Below, one piece after another: positions 43,561-53,145 of a stretch of 64,000 nucleotides of DNA. This stretch comes from Nyssa sinensis (taxonomy: Eukaryota; Streptophyta; Magnoliopsida; Cornales; Nyssaceae): assembly GCA_008638375.1 (NCBI GenBank), contig CM018031.1, positions 64,996,188 through 65,060,187 of the forward strand. Reading direction: 5' to 3'. The notes beneath the pieces are model-generated. The model was given only the letters and a program-made list of their open reading frames with translations, was not told the DNA's origin and did not search any database. The position numbers were made by a program, and so were the translations under genes. Numbering within the stretch: the stretch's first letter is position 1; the number at the start of each line of letters is the position of its first letter.

Positions 43561-44287
43561 GAGGTATTGTTGGATCACATCCATTCACACCTTCGGGGTC
43601 CCTCTCAAATTCCTTTTTTGGTGGCTCTAGATATATGTTGACTAAGCCAGTTCTGTTACTCAAATTCAAGCATTGCTTGGACTTGATTGGTATTAATAGA
43701 TGCTAAGCAATGCCCTTCTGGAATTTGGAGAAGACTTAGAAGAAGTTATCTCACATGGAATTCTTCCCAAGGTGGAGATTTGTCAATTGTGGGAAGAACC
43801 CATGTAAAGAAGCTTTAAGTGGGAGACACATCCCGTGAAATCAGCAGAAATAAATGAAAAGCCATCAAAGTCGAAGAAGAAAAAGAAATGAAACATGCAG
43901 TCGTAAGGGATTGCGGCTCTCAAGGACAGCACCTTTATTTTCTCAAATTTGTTCACCGCGTTCACCATATTGTGTCCCATCAAGCCTTATAAATAGGCAT
44001 TCAACAGAAGTAGAGAAGTGAACCAAGTGAGAGGTTGAGAGAGTTATACATAGAAATACTCAGTGTAATTTGTGTGCAAGTGCATTCACTCTTTTGTACT
44101 CTCTTGGTTGTTAGTTAAACCTTCTTCCTCGCTCGTGAACGTAGGTCTAAGGCCAAACCATGTAAATCCATGTGCACTTGTGTGTGATTGCTATATGTTT
44201 AATTCTTTGCTACTTCTCCGTTCTATATTTTGTTGGTTTGTTCACACAAACAAGTATTTGAGCTTTCACGGTCACAACAACACACTG

Positions 44288-44766
44288 TAAAGCCATCTCC
44301 AGTGGTAACTCAAACTCAAACTTAAATTTCACTTAAAATTTGAGTAAAATGTAAATTTGAGTTTGATGTTCTCCAATGGCCACTTAAATTTTTACTCAAA
44401 TCTTTTTTAAAAATTTTCACCTTATCCCAAAAGCTACTTTACGTCATTTCCCTTCAAAAATCATTTTCTCTCTTCTTTTTGCTTCCAAACTTCTTTCACT
44501 CTTAATTTTCATTCCCTCCCAAGTTTTTCCAAAGGAAGCCATATATTTCAATTTTAAGACACTTGTCCATTGTTGGATAGTCTTCAATTTTAAGTAGGAC
44601 ACTTGCCTATTGTTTGGTGGTTAGGAGAGATTATTGTGTGTATTACTGTATTAATGTGTATTTATGTATATATGTGTGTGTGTGAAAAGAAAATGTGTGG
44701 CCGAAATTAAAATAAAAAGAATGAAATAAGGAATAAAAGGAGAAGCCCTCCCCATTTCAACCATAT

Positions 44767-44817
<51 letters not shown>

Positions 44818-45230
44818 GGGGAGGCCATGGAAGGCCGAGTGTGTGTGCATGTGTGACTGTGTTTCACATACAAAAGAGACCCTATCTCAAAGAGGAAATC
44901 AAGGGAAGAAGAAGAAGAAGAGAAGGAAAGAAAAGGGAAGAAGATCAACTACGGTAAGCTCTCCCCAAAATACCGTCGCTTTCCTTTTCCTCGCTTTCCT
45001 TTTCCTGTTTTTCTTTCCATTTCTTTTCCTTGCCTTTCCCTTTCACTTTCCATATGAGGTGAGGCTAGGTAGGGAAAAAAAAATCTGTGAACAGTAGTGC
45101 ACTAATTTGGATTTAGATTTGAGTAAAAACTGATTTGGTATGGTTTGATTACAGGGTTAGAGGGTCATTTCTGTGTATTTTAACTCAAATTTAAATTTGA
45201 TATTGGTTTGAGTCACTGGAGATGCCCTAA
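44288..45230. mobile_element. Tourist-like (PIF/Harbinger type) element with TAA duplication
   Basis: Ends AGCCATCTCCAGTGG (44291) and the inverse of GGGCATCTCCAGTGA (ending 45227) are imperfect inverted repeats. TAA flanks both sides (44288-44290, 45228-45230). The 937-bp interior holds no transposase. It carries a (CT)n run at about 44769-44814 and a purine-rich segment. It lies 118 bases from exon 2, on the intron side. Confidence 0.85.
44769..44814. repeat. (CT)n microsatellite
   Basis: About 23 CT units inside the Tourist-like element. Confidence 0.95.
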
Positions 45231-45347
45231 TGTCCAATGGAGTTTGTATTGGGAAAAGACAACCTCAGGAAAAGAGTCGTACAATTATTATTTCTTAATT
45301 TTTGTTAGACATAGAGAGTGATACAAGGAACCGAAACTAACCCATAC

Positions 45348-45556
45348 CTTACTGACGAGCGAGTTAACAGAGAAGAAATGAATTTCGCCACCAATGGAGG
45401 CAGCAAGCGTGGAAGAGTCCGCAGACAATGCCAATATATGAACCTTTCCAATAGGGACATCCACAACACTCAGCTCTTGTAGAGACAAACCACTTCCTTT
45501 GTCCTCAATCTCTTTTGCTGATTCCAAGACGTCCTTGGTCCTCGTAACACAAAACC
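45348..45556 (-). CDS. NUP214: NUP214 exon 2
   Basis: Acceptor GCTATTAG at 45557-45564 and donor AGTAAG|GTATGG at 45347 frame 209 bases. They encode FCVTRTKDVLESAKEIEDKG, SLQELSVVDVPIGKVHILAL and SADSSTLAASIGGEIHFFSV. VDVPIG-VHIL-LSADSSTLA is characteristic of the first blades of the plant NUP214 propeller. Two bases at its start complete a glycine with exon 1, and it ends in phase 0. Confidence 0.94.
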
Positions 45557-45641
45557 CTAATAGCAAATCAAAGAAAACAAGAATCCGAAAGATTATAGCG
45601 AATAGGGAAAAAGAAAAAAAGAAAAAAAAAAAAAAGGAGAT

Positions 45642-46115
45642 GAGATGACACAGAATAACACAGAACAAAAAAAAGAGAGAATTAACCAGTGGAATGAGCG
45701 ACAAAAAGGAGGCCTAAGCATCCGGAGACGGCCAAGGGCTGAGAGGGGGGGCTTTCAAGATCAAATTGAGAATCGTCACCATGCTTGATAGACACAGGTT
45801 CGCCTATCTTAATGAAGCAGAAGTCGTCCGAGCCTTGGTGGGTTCCTTCTACTTCCTCGTCCAATTGAATGATAATACTGTTTTCGTCATCAGTTCCAAC
45901 CTCGTATGGAGCCATTGGAATTTCCAGTTGGTTTCTTTCGGCTTTATTTTCTCTGGGAAGGGTGGTGACGGGTGTAGCTTCCGTGACTGTGACTTTGGAC
46001 TTCAGAGGGCCCTTTCTTCAATCGGCCTTCTAAACACACTGCAAATCTAACAATAAACATAAGACGAGAAGAGTTTTGGAGGGTTTCGAGGGTTTTGTGT
46101 TATTCTGTGTCATCT
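45642..46115. repeat. 20-bp perfect inverted repeat around NUP214 exon 1
   Basis: AGATGACACAGAATAACACA at 45642-45661 (in intron 1) has its exact inverse at 46096-46115 (upstream of the start codon). The arms are 434 bases apart and enclose exon 1. Confidence 0.9.
45687..45915 (-). CDS. NUP214: NUP214 exon 1 with start codon
   Basis: The ATG at 45915-45913 is the only one after an upstream in-frame TGA about 130 bases earlier. The exon encodes MAPYEVGTDDENSIIIQLDE, then DDFCFIKIGEPVSIKHGDDS and PPSQPLAVSGCLGLLFVAHS. EEVEG near residue 20, IGEPV-IK and PPSQPLAVS-LG-FVAHS are hallmarks of plant NUP214/LNO1. The donor is CACTG|GTTAAT at 45686; intron 1 is only 130 bases. NUP214 is a cytoplasmic-side nuclear-pore protein acting in mRNA export; that is family knowledge. 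Confidence 0.95.
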
Positions 46116-46330
46116 TAACCATATTGTGAACCATAAGGGAACCTTTGGAGGGTCTTTACACGGGGAACTTTTTAAATACAGAAACACAATAAACATAAGA
46201 TTAAGAGGTTTTTTAATTATTGAAAAAACGAAAATATCCCGGCGTGATTTAAAGATGAGTCAACTGCCACATCATCAAATTTTTAAGGCATATGTGGCAG
46301 GCACTTTGCCAATTTAAAACAATATTTTAA
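45916..46330 (-). promoter_or_regulatory. NUP214 5' UTR and proximal promoter region
   Basis: The region immediately upstream of the start codon is more GC-balanced than its surroundings. It contains AAACCCT-like sequences (inverse of AGGGTTT, about 46080-46095) similar to the telo-box of plant housekeeping promoters. No definite TATA box or transcription start can be assigned from sequence alone. Confidence 0.4.
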
Positions 46331-47110
46331 CTCAACAGGTGTGTCACATCCTGCACTTCACCCTATACAAAATACGGAACGCGACCGGTAAAAATCTTCA
46401 AAATTAAATGAAATGTAACATGTTCCTATTTTGAACAGTACTAAAAATAATCATCTAGAAGTTTTCAAAAATTTCATTATATAACAAATTGGAACCCTCA
46501 GTTCTATTACAAGTTTATAGTACAGCATAGTGCATATCATCGAATCAACATTACATTGGCTTCTTTGATAGCACTATTATTACCAATCCAATTCTCGCTA
46601 CATGTCATCTAGTAACATCAGGGCTTGTATATTTTCCTTTTTACGTAACTCACTGGTAGCTCGCCCTAGTTTTCCCTTTCTTGTCATACCTAAAAAAAAA
46701 AATTAATAATTCTGGAAGGAGCTTCACACAAAGCTTGGTGACACAGTTGCCCTGTCATGGGTTTTTGCAAACTAGTTTCCAACATAGATACAATTTATTC
46801 ATGGATTTCACATTAAACAATTTACACTTCTAGAACAGTTTCAAGAACAATAATAATAATAAAATATGCAAGCTTTGTAATAAAGAAATAAGCAACTTGT
46901 CAGAATACAAGGTTACTCACATGTGGTCCTTAGTTCCCATTTATTTCCTTAATCACTTGTCCCCATAACCAATTGTCCATTTGATTCCATTGGTGATCCG
47001 AAAATCATGGATTAAATAGTATTTAATGCTTAATCAATACATAACTAAAGTTAAATCATCACTTCCCCTTTTTTTAGACTAAATGGACCTTGTTTTTTTA
47101 CTCGAAAGTC
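46331..47110. other. Upstream repeat-like sequence starting TGTCACATCC
   Basis: At 46342 TGTCACATCCTGCACTTCAC resembles the start of the unit at 56683. The remainder is AT-rich with no gene. Confidence 0.4.
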
Positions 47111-47111
47111 C

Positions 47112-48486
47112 CTATAGACACCTCATTTTGAGACCCTTGATTGAATAAAGTTAGTTTTACCATTTTCGAGAAATTATAACAATATGTCCCATTTAGGAGT
47201 ATTTTAGTAATTTTCATTAATTTTGTCCATAGAAAGCATTTTGACCATTTCACTTATAGACAGGCATTTCGGTCATTATGCCAATAGAGGGCATTTTGTT
47301 CACTTTGATCATTATACCCATAGAAGGCATTTTGGTCATTTTGCCCATAGAGGGCATTTTGGTCATTTCAATTATTATGTTCATAAAAGGCATTTTCGTC
47401 ATTTTTTCCATAAAGAGCATTTGGTTGTTTTGCTCATAGAGTCTATTTTGGTAATGTATAGCTTTTCCCTACCCATTAGGGGTGGTTTGGTAAATACTAT
47501 AGGTTTTCCCACTTATAGAGGTATTTTCGTAATATTGGTACCATTTAGCCATTTGGAGGGCACTTTGGTTATTTTTAGCACATTCATATCTCATATAGGT
47601 TATTTTAATCATTCATGGGTATACATGTAATTTTCATGTCATTTTACCCATATAAGGTCAATTTGGTAATTTTAATCCTTAAAGACAATTTTGACTTTTT
47701 TTATGCGTTAGTGGTATTTTTGTAATTTCTTTGTTTCTAAATTATCCATCGAATTAAGGAAGATATAGTAAATATGAGTGTGCACCCAAAACTTGCCAAT
47801 TTCCCTCTCTTCCTTATCCTAAAGGATTTGCCTAGATTTGTGCACTAAATAATTGCTTATTTTCCTCTCTTCCTTATTTTAAAGGATTTTTCCTAGATTT
47901 GTGTACAAAATAATATCTATATCAAATTTCTTGTTCATTAATTATTTAGTCTAGGTCATTCATCCATAGAATTCATTATGAGCCCTTTGATCAAACGTCC
48001 TTATTTTTTCCTTATAAATAAGACCCATTGGCCACCATAATTCAAAGGGGAGATAGACAAAAAAATTAAAAAGTCAGATGTTGCTGCAATAATTCTCTCT
48101 CTTTTATATTACTTCTTCCATATTATTTTTGAAGCCTTATTCTACATAAATAAGAGTTCTAATCCATTGAAGACGCAGTTCAACACCATTGAAGATTCAA
48201 TCCAAGGAGTTCAAGCTTAAGACTTGCCTGATTCAACCCAAACAATCAAGTATACTCCCTAAAACCCTCATATTTTCTCATTTTTCTAATTCAATCCATC
48301 CTATCACTTTTGATAGAATAAATTGAATTAGAGAATTGTGTTGGTTCTGATTTCATTATCTGAATGGAAACGTAGGACGCCTCATAAGCCCTAGTCTACT
48401 CTTTTCCTTTAATCTTATTTACTTATGTCTTTTTTTCTTATTTCATTCATGTTAATCTCTCTACTTCTACCCTTTCTTTTGGTTTA
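47112..48486 (+). repeat. LTR-type repeat, plus copy, containing a degenerate GGGCATTTTGGTCATT array
   Basis: It starts with CACCTCATTTTGAGACCC, passes through the array (about 47225-47650) and ends with ATTCAATCCATCC and TTGAATTAGAGAA segments. An inverted copy lies at 62750-63802 and a partial direct copy at 60886-61200. The downstream half is separated by the insertion at 48492-52630. Gypsy-type LTR origin is my inference. Confidence 0.6.
47225..47650 (+). repeat. Degenerate minisatellite (27-36 bp units)
   Basis: Units of the form GGCATTTTGGTCATT followed by a variable TTTGCCCATAGA-like part recur about a dozen times with strong divergence. Confidence 0.8.
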
Positions 48487-48616
48487 TTTACTATAACACC
48501 CCGACCTGAATATAGGCTCATCGAGTCGTAGGTTATGGATTGGTGATCGAGACCTTAAGTAACAGGGTCAATTTTGACCTCGACACGTGGACTTTTAGTA
48601 GAAGTCCTGAAAACCC

Positions 48617-48710
48617 AGGACGATTGTACATCACTTTCATTGCAATCACCAACCTGTTGGCCTAGGACGACTGTATATCACTTTCGTTGCAATCACCAAC
48701 CTGTCGGTTC
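48617..48710 (+). repeat. 47-bp tandem duplication
   Basis: AGGACGATTGTACATCACTT (48617) recurs at 48664 as AGGACGACTGTATATCACTT, each followed by TGCAATCACCAACCTG. Confidence 0.9.
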
Positions 48711-48974
48711 TGTGGTAATTAATACGTTTTCACGTTAACCGTCGACCCTTAGTACTAGAATAAGATTATGGCACGCATTACGAGGTTATGAAAAATTAGT
48801 GTAAAGATATCTACACTTAAGAAAATAATTAATTAATTTAAAATAATTAATTAATTAAATATATGAAATTAATTATTAGTTAAAATAAATAGAAAAATAC
48901 ACATTAAAGGTGTATTGTGTGTGTATATATGGCCAAGTACATGTATATGTGCAATTGTATACATAGATAATTAA

Positions 48975-49011
<37 letters not shown>

Positions 49012-49071
49012 GAAGAACATGCAAATACCCAAGGTATAATAGAGTGCATGGGTCTCCAAGTGTGTTAATGT

Positions 49072-49105
<34 letters not shown>

Positions 49106-50284
49106 AAACAAAACAAACCCACACAGCCAATGATGGCCTGCCCCAAACAGTAACATAAAGAGCACTCAGTTGAGTTGCTGCAACAAGCAATGGGAGAGCT
49201 AGTGGTTGGGGCAACCAGAATGGTGATCATTATGTGTATATCTATATACATATATACATATAGTGTATACACACCACTCGGCCACACAAAAAAATTCAGT
49301 TCATACAAAGAAAGAGAGAGAGAGAGGGAGAGTTCTAAGGAGGAGAAGGAGAAAATCAGAAGGAAGAAGGAAAGGGAACCAGTGTTTAAAAGGTAAACCC
49401 ACAAAACACTTAAATTTCTCTCTTTAGGATATGTGCATGTATCTAAGCTGTTTGAGTTTTATTTATACTTGTATGATGTTTAGAATATTAGTACATGAAT
49501 GATACATGAAAACAGAACCTAAAACAGCCCTAAAATACCAAGAACAGTGCACTACCTCCATGGATGACCACCTTCAAATTGGGTCTGATTCGGCCCAAAC
49601 TAAACCGAGTTTGGATTGCTTAGACTTGACCTAAGTGATGTGAGGTTTACACTGCAACAAAAACCAAGAGAAATGGCTCACAAATGAGCCCTAAAAACTG
49701 GAGTAACAAGTACGGGTTCCCAAGATCAATCTCAAAAACGTGAAATTAAAACCACTTTTATGAATGAAAATTGAAACCTTATGATCAGGGGATCACAACA
49801 AAACAAACCTCATCGATTTTGGCTCATAAATGAGGGTATACGAATGAGTTGCAGGTTGGATTATCAACCTTCTGCCCGAACTGATGAGCCCATTTCGGAC
49901 CCTCAAATGAATGTTAAAATGATCCCTAAGATGTCAGGAACGTTTCAAATTGAAAACAGTAGAGGTTGGATGAGCCAAACTTCACGAAAATTAAAGAAAT
50001 AAAAACCTGTAACTAGGCCAAAACGGGGGAAGCAGGGAGGAAGAAGATAGAGTTAACTCGGGGGACTCGTTTAAAAACGAGTGTGTTGACTCGGACGTGT
50101 GGCAGCGTTTAAATCTGCCACCGAATAAATGAGACTACGTCGTTTTGGTTAAAGGGTTTTTAAAACCCTGATCTCCCATGTTTGGTTACCCGTTTATGGC
50201 CTAATTTGATGAACTACACATGAACAGGGACAGCTTATTCGAGTTTAAAGCTGTTATCCGCCGTTTGGTTTTCAAAAATCTGAA

Positions 50285-50375
50285 AAAATAAGAAGGGACC
50301 GAAGCCCCTGGGGTTCGAACCCTCACCCTCACGCGCCAAAACCCTATCCTTTTCCACTCGGCCACGAGCACGCAT
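50285..50375 (-). repeat. tRNA-like sequence with box A and box B, probably a SINE
   Basis: On the minus strand GTGGCCGAGTGG (50354-50365) matches the box A of Leu/Ser-type tRNAs. GGGTTCGAACCC (50311-50322) is a perfect box B. The spacing and the surrounding sequence do not form an intact tRNA cloverleaf with an acceptor stem, and an A/T-rich tail follows. I treat it as a tRNA-derived retroposon or tRNA pseudogene. Confidence 0.6.
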
Positions 50376-52635
50376 GTGTACGTATATGGGGCAAGATATG
50401 TATATATTATAAAATTTATTTCTATAAAATCAAAAAAAATAAAAAGGTGCATTTTGTACCTAACAGAACTCGAAGGCAGTGTCTATTGGGAGGGAGGTGA
50501 CACGCTGGCCAGCGTGCCCCCCATTTCATCCTGTCATCTTATGCAAACTAAATAGATATATATATATATATATATATACATAATACTTGATAAAATTAAT
50601 TTAATTAAGTTAATTAATTAAATTAAATAGTCAAAAAATGCCCGGTCCCAAACAAGATAAGTTATTTATGTATTCCTATTATCTCGGACCTTCTGAGTCT
50701 AATGGTGAGATCCACGACACGATACGAGGTCCAAATTAAATAAATAAATAGTAGATTTTGATTACTTTGGACATTCTGAACCTAATGGTGGGATCCGCTT
50801 CACAAGACGGGACTCCGAAAAATTTAGACATGTTAAGGTATGAATTACCAAATTTGCCCCTAACATGTACGAAGCCGAATCAAATTCTAAGAAAGCCTAA
50901 ATCGACTTTCTTCAAGCGTTCCGGACTCAATAGTAGAGTCTAGTCAACCAAAAGAAGTGTCTAAAATAAAAGGACATAAAATTTGATAAATAGCATCAGT
51001 CAAGTGGCTATAAATTAAAACACTACCGAAGTACAAACTAAGGCACGTATGTTAAAATGGAATATGGAAAGACACGACACATCGACATGTGAAGTAATTA
51101 AATTTAAATTAAAGTTAATGGAGCTACCAGAAGAGTATAGTTTAAAATGAAATTAATTCCTAACACATTAAATTGTGTCATAGGCTAAGAGTACGAGTCG
51201 AATTAAGTATATACGAAATTTATGAAATGTTCGTAAATCGGTTAGGATTAAATAAGATCTAAGCATAAGTTAAGAAGCATCGATAGGTGATATTGTAGTG
51301 AATGTGAAGTTAATGAGATTGTATATGAATTGTTCTTAGGAACTATGGAGGAAGTGGGACAGCGCATTTTTAGCACTAACCCTAAAGGACTGAGGTGAGT
51401 AACCCTATGTTTGAAGTAGAGATTTAACTCCATATATTTGAAGAAGTTTTAAGTTCAAGTTATGTGAAGCATTTGAATATCAAATTCAGTTTTGTTACAA
51501 TTCCTGTTTTAAATTATTCCGTTACAACATGCTTGTTAAATGTTTTTATATTCAGTTCTTTTCTTGGGAATGTTTAGCATGCCGGGGTAAAATGCAAATC
51601 TCTTTAAATATTCTGAATTTGATTATTACAAGTATTTGAAGTCCTATTGCAGAAGCTATATATTTCATATTTTAAATACTCATGAAAGTATCTATTGAAG
51701 AAGCCATGTGATAAATGTTTTACAAGATAAATGGTACTTAAGTACCGCATGTGATGTTGAAATCTTTCGAGATTCAACTATGACAAATGCCCAGCAGCAG
51801 GATCTAATCCCCTAGGCAAATGAGATCGACAGTATTGACAGTAAAATGAGAGTCTGGTTCGAAACAAATTCCACCTAATTAAAGAGAAAAGATGACAAAT
51901 GATTTTGGAAATGGAAGCAGGTTTTCACCCCCATTTCTATTATGCATATTTATGTGTTTTTGAAGTTCATAAACTCTACTTGAAGAAATGTGTGTTTAGC
52001 TTGAATACTTTACATGTTTTCAAAGCTATCTGTTTTAAGAATGCATATATTTTGTGTTCTGAAAGTACGAGCAATTGGTAATAAGTATTTTATAAACTCT
52101 CATGTACTAAACTACTACCAATTGAAAACCCCATGACAAATACATAAATTACTCACAAGCTTAGATTAGCTTACCCGAATTTTATTCGGACCCCCCTTTT
52201 AGGTGACTGACGGTAAATTGATTTTGAAGACGATGAAAATGAGTCTGGCCTTTTGGGAAGACGTGCTTAAGTAGTCCTTTTGAGAAATCATATGAACTTT
52301 AGTAGCATATTTTGTATTAATAGACAATGTAAGGTTATGTATAAAGCCCCACGGGGTAATGGATATGTAATGTTATTAAAATCTTTTAAGTTTTTAGTTA
52401 TGCTCTGAATGTATGATCATGTGTACCGCGATGTGAAGAGCGGCAGTATCGGACAGATGTGCAAATTTTAAAATGAGAAAAGAAAAGAAAAAGTTTTTCA
52501 CGCTTCCGCAACCACATGTCGTACATCTATTCGATACCGCTGCGTATGCGAGCCTTGTCTTGAGGCCCTCGGGCCGAAGGGTGGCGGTCGTGACTCGAGA
52601 TCCGTAAAGGGTAGATTTCGAGTCGTGACATTTAC

Positions 52636-53145
52636 TTTATGTATTCTTTTTATTTTATTCGTTTATGTCATTATTATCAGTATCTCTGTATGCTCACTCT
52701 TTCTCTTGTTTATGTCACAAAATATATGCCTTGTGGATGAACACTTGAGGCCAGTCCATTCGAACTGGGCAGGATGGGTTCCTAACCCCTTTCCATCTCG
52801 TACATTAGCTCCTGGGTTCATAATTATTTAGTTCATTATAGACTAGTCTTTGTTTTACTTTATTTGAACATGTGTCAAGGGGTTTAGAATGTAAATAGAA
52901 TCAAAGCATTGCAATTTCAATTTTCTTTGGTATTCTCTTTATATGTATCCTTTGTAGGTTGTATCAGGTTTGCTTGTTATTTAGCCTAAAACAAGTCGGC
53001 GACTCCTTTGTGTATTCATTGTACACTCCAATCGGAAAAATGGCATGTTCCTTTCCCACCTCGAGGGAGCGGATTTTAAAAATGCGTGGGGGTTTGTTTG
53101 ACACTCTTCCTTTTTTCGGGTGTCCTTTTCCCATGAAGGATCTCT
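52636..53145 (+). repeat. LTR-type repeat, continuation after the 4.1-kb insertion
   Basis: It contains GTCGGCGACTCC (about 52996), a sequence often found close to the LTR end and primer site of large plant Gypsy elements. No coding frame follows. Confidence 0.45.

Larger units (their letters stand above)
41566..44279 (+). mobile_element. Copia (Tnt1-like) deletion derivative with two LTRs
   Basis: LTRs at about 41566-41971 and 43788-44279 begin TGTGGGAAGAA and end CGCAACA/TCACAACA. A primer site TGGTATCAAAGCC follows the first at about 41975, and a purine-rich AAGGTGGAGA tract precedes the second (about 43769). Only gag, protease and GAG-pre-integrase are present; integrase core, reverse transcriptase and RNase H are deleted except for a KHCLDLIGI-like C-terminal scrap. 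The 5' LTR is shorter and partly replaced. No clean target duplication was found. Confidence 0.9.
48487..52635. mobile_element. 4.1-kb unclassified element with TTTAC target duplication
   Basis: The unit 48492-52630 starts TATAACACCCCGACC and ends CGAGTCGTGACA. TTTAC precedes it (48487-48491) and follows it (52631-52635). The inverse of its end (TGTCACGACTCG) resembles its start, so the ends are weak inverted repeats. No coding frame, internal LTR pair or primer site is seen. A very long solo LTR or a non-coding LTR-derived unit is one option. It contains AT microsatellites (about 48979-49006 and 49075-49101, 50557-50577) and a tRNA-like stretch. Confidence 0.6.

Noticed and set aside
44757..45097. 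Serine/leucine-repeat and lysine-rich frames near 44.8-45.1 kb
   Set aside because: They are translations of the CT microsatellite and purine tract in the Tourist-like element.
47223..47630. A 135-residue open frame rich in H, F and G that looks repetitive (RGHFGHF)
   Set aside because: It is the translation of the GGGCATTTTGGTCATT array; the same array elsewhere is interrupted by stops, so it is not a gene.
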